From assembly GCF_900177325.1 (NCBI RefSeq), contig NZ_FXBL01000004.1, forward strand, positions 2,294,001 through 2,358,000: a stretch of DNA of 64,000 nucleotides, written 5' to 3'. This document shows, one piece after another, positions 26,964 to 35,247 of the stretch (positions within the stretch are counted from its first letter, which is position 1; each line of letters starts with the position of its first letter). Origin of the DNA: Mesorhizobium australicum. GTDB taxonomy: Bacteria; Pseudomonadota; Alphaproteobacteria; Rhizobiales; Rhizobiaceae. The notes below the pieces were generated by a model, which searched no databases, was not told the DNA's origin, and worked only from the letters and a program-made list of their open reading frames with translations. The position numbers were made by a program, and so were the translations under genes.

Positions 26964-28712
26964 ATGGACGCCGTCGCCCCGCAGGGACTTCGCGCGCAGT
27001 CTGCGACGATGTGGACCGCGCTGTGGGCGTCGCCCGTGCGGCGCGGCATCCTGATGCTCTATTTCGGCATCACGGCCGTGATCCTCGCGACCGCGTTCGG
27101 CCAGGTGTTGCTGAACCGCTGGAACCAGCCCTTCTACGATTCGCTGGAAAAGCGCGACCTCGCGGCTTTCTTCGACCAGCTCCTGGTCTTCGCCTACATC
27201 GCCGGTTCGCTGCTGGTGCTGAACGTCGCGCAGGCCTGGCTGAACCAGATGCTGCACATCAAGCTGCGCGAAGGCCTGGCGCGCGATCTCATCGGCGAGT
27301 GGATGAAGCCCCGCCGCGCTTTCCGCCTCGGCTATGCCGGCGAGATCGGCGTCAATCCCGACCAGCGCCTGCACGAGGATGCGAGGCATCTTGCCGATCT
27401 CACCGCTGACCTGTCGATCGGTCTGATGCAGGCGACCATCCTGCTCGCGAGCTTTGTCGGCGTGCTGTGGTCGATTTCCAGCAACTTCACCTTCATCGTC
27501 GGCGGCCGGAGCTTCGACATCCCCGGCTACATGGTGTGGGCGGCCTTCTTCTATGCCAGCCTGGGCTCTGGCCTGAGCTGGCTTGCCGGCTGGCCGCTGA
27601 TCCGCCTCAACGAGGCGCGCTACGCCCGAGAGGCCGAGTTGCGCTTCTCCCTGATGCGGGTCAACGAGCGCGTCGATGCCATCTCGCTCGCCGGCGGCGA
27701 GGCGGACGAGAAGGCGAGGCTGGAGCGCGACCTGCAGACCGTGCTCGCGGCGGCGCGGCGCATCATGAGCGCGGCGGTGCGGCTGACATGGGTGACTGCC
27801 GGCTATGGCTGGATCACCGTCGTCGCGCCGATCGTCATCGCCTCGCCGGTCTACTTCTCGGGCAGCCTCTCCTTCGGCGGGCTGATGATGGCGGCGGCCG
27901 CCTTCAACCAGGTCAACGGCGCGTTGCGCTGGTTCATCGACAATATCGGCGGCATTGCCGACTGGCGCGCGACGCTGCTGCGCATCGCCACCTTCCGCAC
28001 CAGCGTGGTGGCGATGGACGCGCTGCACGGCTCGAAGGAGCGGATCGCGGTCGTGTCGGACGAGCCGGACGGTCTGACGCTGGACGACCTCTACGTCGCC
28101 TCGCCGGACGGCTGCGCCCGGCTTTCGGTGCCGCAGGCGCATATCGAGGCGGGCGGACGGCTGCACATCGTCGGCGAGCCGGGTGCCGGCAAGACGCTGC
28201 TCTTCCACGCGATCGCCGGCCTGTGGCCTTGGGGCGGCGGCACGATCCGGCTGCCGAAGGACAGGACGGTCGCCTTCCTGCCCGGCCAGCCCTTTATCCC
28301 GCGCGGCACGCTCGCAGGCGTCCTCGCCTATCCACTCTCAACTCCGATCGCCAAGGCGGAGGCCGAGCGTGCGCTGGAGCGCGTCGGCCTCACTCGGCTC
28401 ACGGGCCGGCTGGATGAGGTCGTGCGCTGGGACCGGGAACTGAGCGACGACGACCAGCGCCTGCTCGCCTTCGCCCGGGTGCTGGTGCAGAAGCCGGATT
28501 TCATCGTCGTCGACGAGGCGCTGGATGCGCTGGGCGACACGGCACGGGAGCGCGTGCTGGATGCGCTGGGGGAGGCCTTGCCAGGCACCGCGCTTCTGAC
28601 CATCGGCACTGTCGCGCCCAGGGACACGCGTCTCGGCCCGGTCGTCGGCCTGCGCTTCGACCGGAACGGAAAGGCGCTGGGCAAGGAAGGGGCAAAGGTT
28701 GCGACCGCATGA
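26964..28712 (+). CDS. ABC transporter, fused membrane and ATPase domains (SbmA/BacA-YddA-like)
   Basis: 582 residues. N-terminal half: about five to six membrane helices of the SbmA/BacA-like type (LNRWNQPFYDSLEKRDLAAF, WRQWL-like region LREGLARDLIGEWMKPRRAF). C-terminal ATPase: Walker A GEPGAGKT, Walker B DFIVVDEALDAL. The signature loop reads ELSDDDQRLLAF instead of LSGGEQ or LSLGEQ. Related proteins move peptides or fatty acyl compounds across the inner membrane. It is divergent from mccA (130 bp). Substrate unknown. Confidence 0.88.
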   Translation: MDAVAPQGLRAQSATMWTALWASPVRRGILMLYFGITAVILATAFGQVLLNRWNQPFYDSLEKRDLAAFFDQLLVFAYIAGSLLVLNVAQAWLNQMLHIKLREGLARDLIGEWMKPRRAFRLGYAGEIGVNPDQRLHEDARHLADLTADLSIGLMQATILLASFVGVLWSISSNFTFIVGGRSFDIPGYMVWAAFFYASLGSGLSWLAGWPLIRLNEARYAREAELRFSLMRVNERVDAISLAGGEADEKARLERDLQTVLAAARRIMSAAVRLTWVTAGYGWITVVAPIVIASPVYFSGSLSFGGLMMAAAAFNQVNGALRWFIDNIGGIADWRATLLRIATFRTSVVAMDALHGSKERIAVVSDEPDGLTLDDLYVASPDGCARLSVPQAHIEAGGRLHIVGEPGAGKTLLFHAIAGLWPWGGGTIRLPKDRTVAFLPGQPFIPRGTLAGVLAYPLSTPIAKAEAERALERVGLTRLTGRLDEVVRWDRELSDDDQRLLAFARVLVQKPDFIVVDEALDALGDTARERVLDALGEALPGTALLTIGTVAPRDTRLGPVVGLRFDRNGKALGKEGAKVATA

Positions 28713-28931
28713 AAGCGAGCCCGACCAAACCTTCGACCGGGGCGGATCGCGGCGCTTTTCCGTCGTGTCACAAACCGGATGAGAGTGGGAAAACACCTCG
28801 CAACAAAACGAAATACAATTCATATGTAGGCAAACAAGATAGAAATTCAGATTTTCTCCAGTTTCGAAGTACAATAATCTGTTAACCATACTATACGACC
28901 ATGACTCCAGAATTCCTGTGGGAGAGGTGTC

Positions 28932-29399
28932 ATGGAATTTCGAATCCCGATCTTGGCCGTCTCTGCTTTGATTTGTATGCACACAAATAATGCGAGCGCT
29001 GCGACGAGCAATGTCATCTTCAATGCCACCGTCGACGCCACCTGCACGCTGCAGGTCGTCTCCGACGGCACGATGGCGGTGAGCACCGACCTGCAGAACC
29101 TCAGCTCGAAGAATGGCGGGGCGAGCGCCGGCAGCGTGACGCTGTAGACGACCGGCGGTGTGGAGGTGGGCGTGAACCCGACCGTCGTCGCCACGCCTCC
29201 GGCCGGCGATTCGGCCACGACCTGGACGCCGGAATATTCGGTCTCCGGCGCGCATACGGTCGCCCTGACCACCACGCCGACGACGCTCACCGCCGCGGGC
29301 ACTTCCAACGTCACCGTTCATCTGACGGGCACGAAGAGCGGCAGCGACAGGTTCACCAACGGCACCTACCAGGCTGTCGTCACGGTCACCTGCGAGTAG
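28932..29399 (+). pseudogene. Secreted pilus-subunit-like protein gene with in-frame amber stop
   Basis: The frame starts at ATG 28932 (RBS GGAGAGG), encodes a signal peptide (FRIPILAVSALICMHTNNAS) and then a beta-rich chain with CTLQVVSDGTMAV. At 29145-29147 a TAG interrupts it after residue 71. The same frame then continues without another stop to 29399, ending GTYQAVVTVTCE. The gene at 30201 is a clear paralog with the same opening (CTIMVQSSGTMKV) and the same ending (GAYQAQVTVRCE), so this was one gene. A CAG-to-TAG change, a sequence error or readthrough could each explain it. A GTG at 29160 could restart translation but without a signal peptide. Confidence 0.75.
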
Positions 29400-29404
29400 G
29401 CGCC

Positions 29405-29791
29405 ATGTCCAAGCGCCTTCTCCTGGCCTCGGTCCTGGTGGCGATGGCCGCGCCGTCCCTGGCGCAATCCATGTCGCCGATGCGTGGCGAGATCACCAGT
29501 TTCACCGATTCCTTTGCGGTGAAAGTCTTTCCGGCAAATCCTTACGGGCACCGGATCGACGTCTCTGTGAAGGTCTACGACCAGAATTTCCGCCCGGTCG
29601 ATGCAAGAATATCTCCAGGAACCTTCAAGCTTGCGGGCGGGGCATCCCGGTCCGTTCTTGTGGTTGTTCCTTTCGATGGAAGCACGTCGCGTAAGATACG
29701 TATCTGTACGGAAAGCGTTCCTTTTCCAGGCCAGCAAACCCAGATAAGGGCACAGATATGTGGCAGGTTCCTTGCGCAGCGGCGGTCTTGA
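29405..29791 (+). CDS. Secreted single-domain PapD-like chaperone candidate
   Basis: 128 residues with signal peptide (MSKRLLLASVLVAMAAPSLA). The mature part looks like the first Ig-like domain of periplasmic pilus chaperones: FPANPYGHRIDVSVKVYD, then ISPGTFKLAGGASRSVLVVV and KIRICTESV. The usual second domain is absent. It starts 5 bp after the preceding gene and overlaps the next by 34 bp, so it belongs to the same operon as the two pilus-subunit-like genes. Chaperone function is inference from fold resemblance and context. Confidence 0.6.
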   Translation: MSKRLLLASVLVAMAAPSLAQSMSPMRGEITSFTDSFAVKVFPANPYGHRIDVSVKVYDQNFRPVDARISPGTFKLAGGASRSVLVVVPFDGSTSRKIRICTESVPFPGQQTQIRAQICGRFLAQRRS

Positions 29792-30204
29792 GCCAGATCC
29801 TGATTGCCACGCCGGCTCACTCGGAGGACGTCTACAATCTCTACCAGCGCCAGACCGGCTTTTCGCTGCCGGGCGTGACCTTGCCGCAGGGCCAGGACGA
29901 GGTGCGCGCGGCGGACGGCACGACCTGCCGCTCGGCGGTCTCCGGCTCCGGCGCCTATCTCGATGTCGGCGTGATCCAGGGTGCCGCCCGCGACACCGGC
30001 GAGACGGCGGCCTACGGCCGCGTCGTCATTCCGCTGGAACGGCCGCGTAAGCGCGTCGACTGCACGCGTCTCTACGAGCTCGAGGTCGAGCGGCTGCAGA
30101 TGGAGATCCGGCTGCTCAAGATGGGCCTTGCCGATGGCGGCGGCGCGACGCGCACGCAGAAGGCCGGCTGGGCCGAGGAAGGCTGGACGAACGCGGGCCA
30201 ATGA
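29758..30204 (+). CDS. Secreted protein of unknown function in pilus-like cluster
   Basis: 148 residues. N-terminal hydrophobic segment MWQVPCAAAVLSQILIATPA acts as a signal peptide, then an acidic region with one Cys (TTCRSAV), a beta-like stretch YGRVVIPLERPRKRVDC, and a heptad-like helix LYELEVERLQMEIRLLKMGL that could form a coiled coil. The start overlaps the previous gene by 34 bp and the stop overlaps the next start by 4 bp (ATGA). No family recognised; it may be a scaffold or anchor for the cluster. Confidence 0.7.
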   Translation: MWQVPCAAAVLSQILIATPAHSEDVYNLYQRQTGFSLPGVTLPQGQDEVRAADGTTCRSAVSGSGAYLDVGVIQGAARDTGETAAYGRVVIPLERPRKRVDCTRLYELEVERLQMEIRLLKMGLADGGGATRTQKAGWAEEGWTNAGQ

Positions 30205-30683
30205 GGAGGGCGCGCGCCGCTCGACCGCTCATCGCGCTCGCTGCGGGCGCAACGCTCCTGGCTGCCTTGCCGGGAGCAGGGCTCGCGGCGGTGATCGGCT
30301 CCTGCACCATCATGGTGCAGTCCAGCGGAACGATGAAGGTCGCGCCCTTGCTGACCTCTATGAGCTCGCGCAATTCCGGCGGCAGCGCCGCCCAGGTGTC
30401 GGTCAATCCGCAGTCGCTGATCTGCAATATCCTGGCGCTGCTCGACTGCTATTCCATCTCGACGCCGGCGCCCGCCTCATTCCTGACCTGGCCCTCCGGC
30501 TGGAGCGGCTCGGCTTCGTTCGCTTCCGCCTTCACGATCAATGGCGGCGTCGAACGGCCGGGCAATACGCCGGTTATGGTCGCCAACGGCACCAAGACGC
30601 TGAATATCCACCTCGACGCCACCGGCAGCGGCATCTTCCGCGCCGGCGCCTATCAGGCGCAGGTGACGGTACGGTGCGAGTAA
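30201..30683 (+). CDS. Secreted pilus-subunit-like protein (intact paralog)
   Basis: 160 residues. Signal peptide (PLIALAAGATLLAALPGAGLAA), then CTIMVQSSGTMKVAPLLTSM, SSRNSGGSAAQVSVN, two internal cysteines (LICNILALLDC), and the ending GAYQAQVTVRCE. The first and last cysteines match those of the amber-interrupted paralog and could form a disulfide closing a beta-sandwich. Last gene of the four-gene cluster; the next gene is convergent. Family name unknown; resemblance to pilus or coat subunits is structural guesswork. Confidence 0.75.
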   Translation: MRRARAARPLIALAAGATLLAALPGAGLAAVIGSCTIMVQSSGTMKVAPLLTSMSSRNSGGSAAQVSVNPQSLICNILALLDCYSISTPAPASFLTWPSGWSGSASFASAFTINGGVERPGNTPVMVANGTKTLNIHLDATGSGIFRAGAYQAQVTVRCE

Positions 30684-30695
30684 GGTCGGCGCCGC

Positions 30696-31721
30696 CTACG
30701 CCATCGCCTCGCGGAACGACACCAGTCGCCTGGCGCGCTCGTCCCAAAGCACCAGCTTCACGCAGCGCAGGCTGTCCAGGACGGTGATGCGGCCGATCTC
30801 GGACAGTTCCGGATGGTCGCGCAACACTTCGGGCAGCCGGTAGAACGGCACGCGGCTCGACAGATGATGCACGTGGTGGATGCCGATATTGCCGGACAGC
30901 CATTGCAGCGGGCGCGGCAGCAGGTAGTTCGACGCGCCGTGCAGCGCGCTCTCCTCGAACGTCCACTCCGATCCGTCCGACCAGTGCGTGTCCTCGAACT
31001 GGTGCTGGACGTAGAACAGCCAGATGCCCGCCGCTCCCGCCAGGACCGCGATTGCGAGATGCACAGCGAGGAACGGAACGATGCCGGTCAGCCAGATCAG
31101 CAAGGCACCGAGCGCCACGATAACCAGATTGGTCAGCATGGTGGACCGCCACGGCATCCCGGCGACACGAAAGGTTTCGAACGGCCAGCGATGCTTCAGC
31201 ACGAACAGATAGACCGGTCCGATCGCGAACATCACCAGCGGATTGCGGTAAAGCCGGTAGCGCAGCCTGCCCCAGCGCGACAGGGCGCGGTATTCCGCCA
31301 CCGTCAGCGTCAGGATGTCGCCGACGCCGCGTTCGTCGAGATTGCCAGCCGAGGCATGGTGCGTCGCGTGGGCCGCCCGCCAGTAGTCGTACGGCGTCAG
31401 TGTCAGAATGCCGAGCGCGCGGCCGGTCCAGTCGTCGGCGCGGCGGTGGGCAAAGAAGGCGCCGTGGCCGCAGTCATGCTGGATCATGAACAGGCGCAGC
31501 AGGAAGCCGGCAGCAGGCACGATCAGCACCAGGCCCCACCAGAAGCCGTAATGGGCCGACGCCAGCGCCAGTCCCCAGAGGGCGAGGAAGGGTCCAAGCG
31601 TCACGCCCAGCTCGAGCAGGCTGCGCCGGCTGTTGGGCTGGCGATAGCGGCTCAGCGCTTTGAGCCACGACTTCGCGGTAGGCGGGGCAGTTGACTGCGT
31701 TGGCGCGACGTGGACGTTCAT
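30696..31721 (-). CDS. Fatty acid desaturase (membrane di-iron)
   Basis: 341 residues from MNVHVAPTQSTAPPTAKSW; a longer in-frame extension upstream is not convincing. Three histidine boxes bind the di-iron centre: HDCGH (about residue 93), HATHH (about 129) and HHVHH (about 284). Several membrane helices lie between them (LRLFMIQ before box 1). It most resembles bacterial delta-12/omega-6 acyl-lipid desaturases; carotenoid-modifying relatives share the boxes. It inserts a double bond in membrane fatty acids. Confidence 0.85.
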   Translation of the reverse strand: MNVHVAPTQSTAPPTAKSWLKALSRYRQPNSRRSLLELGVTLGPFLALWGLALASAHYGFWWGLVLIVPAAGFLLRLFMIQHDCGHGAFFAHRRADDWTGRALGILTLTPYDYWRAAHATHHASAGNLDERGVGDILTLTVAEYRALSRWGRLRYRLYRNPLVMFAIGPVYLFVLKHRWPFETFRVAGMPWRSTMLTNLVIVALGALLIWLTGIVPFLAVHLAIAVLAGAAGIWLFYVQHQFEDTHWSDGSEWTFEESALHGASNYLLPRPLQWLSGNIGIHHVHHLSSRVPFYRLPEVLRDHPELSEIGRITVLDSLRCVKLVLWDERARRLVSFREAMA

Positions 31722-32076
31722 CCGAGGCCTCCGAAGGCGCGGCGCGAAGCGCGTGGCCTGGGTGTTGGCGCATTGTGCGGCGCCGTTGGGTGAGGTCTGG
31801 CGGATTGACCATCCCGGCGTTTGCCACGGGCGGACGTTCTTGGCAATCGGAAAGCTCGAACCAGTGGTGGGAGGGACGCGGACCGTCCCCGAGGGCGAGC
31901 CCGAGAACCCTTCCGGGTCATCGTTCATTTCTTTCAGCGACAACGGATTGCGAATAGCGAGGGGTGACAAGGGGTTGACGCGGCAGGGCGCTGAAATCGG
32001 CGCACAGCCAGCCGCCCGCGCAGGTTGCTTTGCCCACTCGATCCCAATAGGCAGGGTCCACACAGGGAGATCGAAT
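31722..32076. other. Intergenic region, no supported gene
   Basis: 355 bp between the desaturase start and the small protein at 32077. Open frames crossing it have no plausible start or composition. It should contain both divergent promoters; I see no convincing -35/-10 pair or repeat. Confidence 0.6.
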
Positions 32077-32229
32077 ATGCCGAGACCGCCGAACTACAAT
32101 CACGAACGCCAGGAGCGGGATCGCGCCAAGGCCAAGAAGAAAGCCGAGAAGCTCGCTGCGAAAGCGGCCGCAAAAGAGCGAGACAGCGACAAGACCGATA
32201 CCGAAGTGGAGGTTGAGTCCGAGGACTAG
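32077..32229 (+). CDS. Small highly charged protein
   Basis: 50 residues, MPRPPNYNHERQERDRAKAK then Lys/Ala-rich repeats (EKLAAKAAAKERD) and an acidic tail. A good RBS (CAGGGAGA) precedes the ATG at 32077; the much longer frame in which it lies starts far upstream without support. Predicted as one long helix. Short proteins of this type are widespread in rhizobia but uncharacterised. The last four bases overlap the convergent DUF982 gene. Confidence 0.7.
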   Translation: MPRPPNYNHERQERDRAKAKKKAEKLAAKAAAKERDSDKTDTEVEVESED

Positions 32230-32495
32230 CCTGCCACGGTCGTCGCTTTCTGATCGACGAAAACGCCGGCTTCGCGGGCCGCTGCGACGAAAGCGCGCCG
32301 CGCTCCGATGGGGGGCTTGCCTCCATTCTGGACGTCAGAACAGGCCTGGAGGGCTGCCCGATGCTTTTCGGTGCGCTTTCCAGGCCATCGGTTGAGGAGG
32401 AAGTCCGAGGTGTCGCGGGCGGTTCGGAGGGTAAGCAGCCCGCCCGTCGCTTCGACCTTGACGGTGATGGGCATATCGAATTGATCTTTTTCCAT
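32226..32495 (-). CDS. DUF982 domain protein
   Basis: 89 residues. The pattern RTARDTSDFLLNRWPGKRTE, KHRAALQACSD and ARRAFVAAAREAGVFVD is the DUF982 signature, found almost only in rhizobia and often in several copies per genome. Small, cytoplasmic; function unknown. Confidence 0.88.
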   Translation of the reverse strand: MEKDQFDMPITVKVEATGGLLTLRTARDTSDFLLNRWPGKRTEKHRAALQACSDVQNGGKPPIGARRAFVAAAREAGVFVDQKATTVAG

Positions 32496-32562
32496 CGCCG
32501 CTCTTACGGCAATGGAAGGACAGAAGCGAGGAAATACCTACCAGACCTGCCAATGTGGGCGG

Positions 32563-32619
32563 GCGAACCGGGATGCCGCAGATCAGGCCTTTGATCCGGT
32601 TGTGCGACGGGTTGGGGTA
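32563..32619 (-). pseudogene. Remnant of a DUF2200 gene
   Basis: On the minus strand this encodes [19 protein letters not shown], nearly the same as [17 protein letters not shown] of the intact DUF2200 gene at 34789. At the DNA level 25 consecutive bases are identical (32575-32599 and 34903-34927) and similarity extends to about 50 bp. Nothing else of the gene is left here. Confidence 0.75.
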
Positions 32620-32629
32620 GGAGGCGGAG

Positions 32630-33544
32630 CTAGTTGCGCGGCGCGTTCGGCCCGTGGCGCAGCAGCGCGTCGCGGTCGGCCGAGCGGATGCGCACCCAGT
32701 TCTCCCTCCCGTCTCGCACGACGCGCAGCGGCACCTCAATGCCGGCCGGCCCGCTCGACCAGAGCGTGCGGTAGAAGTCGGCGAGGCCGTGGACCTCCTT
32801 GTCGCGCAGCTCTGCGATCACGTCGCCCTGTCGAAGCCCCGCCTCCTCGGCGGGCCCGCCCTCGGCGACGGACAGCACGACCACCGTGCCGTTGCGCTCG
32901 GCCGAATAGGCGCCGAGCCAGGGACGCGGCGGGGCTGGCGTTCGGCCACGCCGCACCAGATCGTCGAGGATCGGCTTCAAAAGGTCGATCGGCACCGACA
33001 TGTTGATGCCGGAGGTCTCGCCGTCCTCCATCATCTCCAGCCGCAGCGAACCGATGCCGATGAGCCGGCCATCCTCGCCGACGACGGCAGCACCGCCCCA
33101 GGAAGGATGCGCCGGCGCGGTGAAGATCGCCTCCTCCAGCAGATATTCCCAGTAGCCGGCGAACTCCTGCCGCGCCACGATCGCACCCTCGACGAAGCGG
33201 CCGGCACCGTCCGCGAAGGTGATCCTGTCGCCGACCGCGGCCTCGGAGGAGCTGCCGAGCGGCATCGCCGGCAAATCGAGCCGGCCGAGCGCCTTGACCA
33301 GGCCGAAGCCGGTCTCCTGGTCATAGGCGAGCGGGTGGGCCGGCACCACGCGCCCGTCGTGGCGGGTGAGCCAGACCTCGTCGGCCTCCGTGATCAGGTA
33401 GCCGATGGTGAGCACCAGCCCGTCCGAATTGATGACGACCCCGGAGCCCTCGCGCTCGGTGCCGAGCACGCCGGCGGTGAAGGCGTCGTCGGGCACGCGG
33501 GCACGCAGCGCGACAAGGGAAGGGCGGATGGAGGATTTCGGCAT
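32630..33544 (-). CDS. HtrA/S1C-like PDZ protein lacking the catalytic triad
   Basis: 304 residues with a trypsin-like fold (GSGVVINSDGLVLTIGYLI) and a C-terminal PDZ domain (PWLGAYSAERNGTVVV, GGPAEEAGLRQGDVIAELRD). In active HtrA proteases the His sits in TNNHV, the Asp in TDLAL and the Ser in GNSGGP. Here these positions read IGYLITEAD, TGFGLVK and HPSWGGA, so all three residues are gone. No signal peptide is visible, so it is probably cytoplasmic. It is likely a pseudoprotease binding protein C-termini through PDZ. Confidence 0.82.
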   Translation of the reverse strand: MPKSSIRPSLVALRARVPDDAFTAGVLGTEREGSGVVINSDGLVLTIGYLITEADEVWLTRHDGRVVPAHPLAYDQETGFGLVKALGRLDLPAMPLGSSSEAAVGDRITFADGAGRFVEGAIVARQEFAGYWEYLLEEAIFTAPAHPSWGGAAVVGEDGRLIGIGSLRLEMMEDGETSGINMSVPIDLLKPILDDLVRRGRTPAPPRPWLGAYSAERNGTVVVLSVAEGGPAEEAGLRQGDVIAELRDKEVHGLADFYRTLWSSGPAGIEVPLRVVRDGRENWVRIRSADRDALLRHGPNAPRN

Positions 33545-33905
33545 GACGGGGCTCCGGCAGCGCGTGCGACTTAGGGATCAGGATATAGGTATTCCGCCGA
33601 CCAGGAGATGCAAGACATAGCGCCGCTGCGCGTCTGCGAGGTGCCGTTGGATGCAAATGAGGTCTGAAGGACTGGGTAGCGCGTTCATCGCCCCCACGTT
33701 CCTGATCAGCCCTCGGTCGAAAGATCTGCCGGACGCAACGATAACGACTGCACCGGAACCAAGAGATCGTTATGGTAATGGCGAGCGGCATGCAGTTCGG
33801 TTCGAAAAGAACATCGGTTTGAGCCTAATAGATTCATGTTGAAACGTCATTCTGTTCTATTCCATATTCGACTGGGGAACAGAACGTCGGATGTAAGGGG
33901 GAATT
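33545..33905. other. Intergenic region, AT-rich on the right
   Basis: 361 bp without a supported gene. Base composition falls towards the right. A candidate promoter for the gene at 33906 is TTGAAA (33839-33844), 18-bp spacer, CATATT (33863-33868). Small ORFs inside have no recognisable product. Confidence 0.5.
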
Positions 33906-34781
33906 ATGCAGGGGGATGAGCAGAAAGACCAGACAGGCACGACCGGGGGCGATATAAGAGAAGATATTCTAAAAACTCTTGATCAGATAAATGGTAGAAT
34001 TCAATTTATCGAAAGGAATTATGACCCAGGTGTCCTCAACAACAAGACATCTAATGTCATAGCATTCATTTCGCTTCTGATAGTCGGCCTGGGCCTCATC
34101 GGGGGGAGTAGTTTTATCTGGCAAAGCCAGCAGACCGAAGTTGTCAATCGCCGGCTCGACGAGTTTCGTGCGGAGATTGATAGAGGCGCAGATAGATCGA
34201 TCAATGACATTGACCGTCAGTTCGTGCCCCTGAAGGCAGCTCTGGAAGCGCAAGCGCTGGAACTCGGCAGACGTTACGATCAGCTGGAGCGCGACCTGAC
34301 CAATCGCCTCAAGGGTGGCGAGCAGACGAAGGATGTATCCATTCGTCTTATATCCGATGTTATCCAGTTCAGGGAAGCTAAGGATGGCTGGTGCACAGGT
34401 CACATCATATTGGGTATAGTAAACAATACAGAGTTTCTAACTGAGCTTGTTTACCTGAGGCGTTTCTCAAAAATTCCAATCGCCGGAGAAAATTTATCGT
34501 GGATAGATGGTTGGGAGGGTTATTCCCAGCACGGTCTCGAAAAGGACAATCTGTTGGCGGGATCGGATAGCAGGCCGTTCTATTTGAGTGTTGGAATAGG
34601 ACCTCGTTGGCATGCAGCTCTTGCGGATGGTTGGTCGGAAGAAAAGTTATATCCAATCAAGGTGGACCTCTACTACCTGAACGAGGGTGGAAAGACGGGG
34701 CGATATGGAATCGAGCAGAGTATGAGAGTGTCCGCCGACCTGGCTGCGTGTGCAAAGGGTCGAGGAAAGCTGCTACGTTGA
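33906..34781 (+). CDS. Single-span membrane coiled-coil protein, AT-rich
   Basis: 291 residues. A hydrophilic N-terminus, one membrane helix at about 50-70 (VIAFISLLIVGLGLIGGSSF), then a coiled-coil stretch (RRLDEFRAEIDRGADRSIND to about residue 140) and a C-terminal globular part with two Trp-rich strands (LSWIDGWEGYSQHG, PRWHAALADGWSEEK). Strong RBS (AAGGGGG). Codons ending in A or T are much commoner than in flanking genes, suggesting acquisition from elsewhere. No family recognised. It lies between the two DUF2200 sequences. Confidence 0.75.
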   Translation: MQGDEQKDQTGTTGGDIREDILKTLDQINGRIQFIERNYDPGVLNNKTSNVIAFISLLIVGLGLIGGSSFIWQSQQTEVVNRRLDEFRAEIDRGADRSINDIDRQFVPLKAALEAQALELGRRYDQLERDLTNRLKGGEQTKDVSIRLISDVIQFREAKDGWCTGHIILGIVNNTEFLTELVYLRRFSKIPIAGENLSWIDGWEGYSQHGLEKDNLLAGSDSRPFYLSVGIGPRWHAALADGWSEEKLYPIKVDLYYLNEGGKTGRYGIEQSMRVSADLAACAKGRGKLLR

Positions 34782-34788
34782 ACTAAAA

Positions 34789-35160
34789 TCACTCTACCCG
34801 CAAGATCTTCTCCATCTTCTTCCCCTTGGCCAGCTCGTCCACCAGCTTGTCGAGATAGCGGATCTCGCGCATCAGCGGGTCCTCGATCTCCTCGACCCGG
34901 ACGCCGCAGATCAGGCCTTTGATCCGGGCGCGGGACGGGTTGGGGCGAGGGGCCTTGGCGAAGAACGTCTCGAAGTCGGTCTTGTCCGACAGGATGGTTG
35001 CGAGATCGTCGGGGCCGTAGCCGGTCAGCCAGAAGATGATTTCGTCGACCTCGGCCTTCGTGCGACCTTTCTTTTCCGCCTTGGCGATGTAGTGCGGATA
35101 GACGCTGGCGAAGTTCATCGAATAGATGCGGTGTCTGACAGCCTTGGGTTGATCCTTCAT
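34789..35160 (-). CDS. DUF2200 family protein
   Basis: 123 residues: [51 protein letters not shown] and [20 protein letters not shown]. This is the full DUF2200 pattern; the family is small, cytoplasmic and of unknown function. A 50-bp remnant of a second copy lies 2.3 kb away at 32563. Convergent with the AT-rich gene (7-bp gap). Confidence 0.88.
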   Translation of the reverse strand: MKDQPKAVRHRIYSMNFASVYPHYIAKAEKKGRTKAEVDEIIFWLTGYGPDDLATILSDKTDFETFFAKAPRPNPSRARIKGLICGVRVEEIEDPLMREIRYLDKLVDELAKGKKMEKILRVE

Positions 35161-35247
35161 CAGCGAATGCTTCCTACCACTTATGAGCGCTTCCCGCTTT
35201 CCTCACTCCGCGGAGCGCTGAGGCAGCTCTCTCGGCGAACGTCGATC

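Noticed and set aside
31660..32076. N-terminal extension of the small protein at 32077
   Set aside because: Composition is like shadow frames; the ATG at 32077 has a proper RBS and starts the conserved-looking part.
33651..33842. 63-residue ORF in the gap before the AT-rich gene
   Set aside because: No RBS, no recognisable features, and it overlaps the candidate promoter of the next gene.
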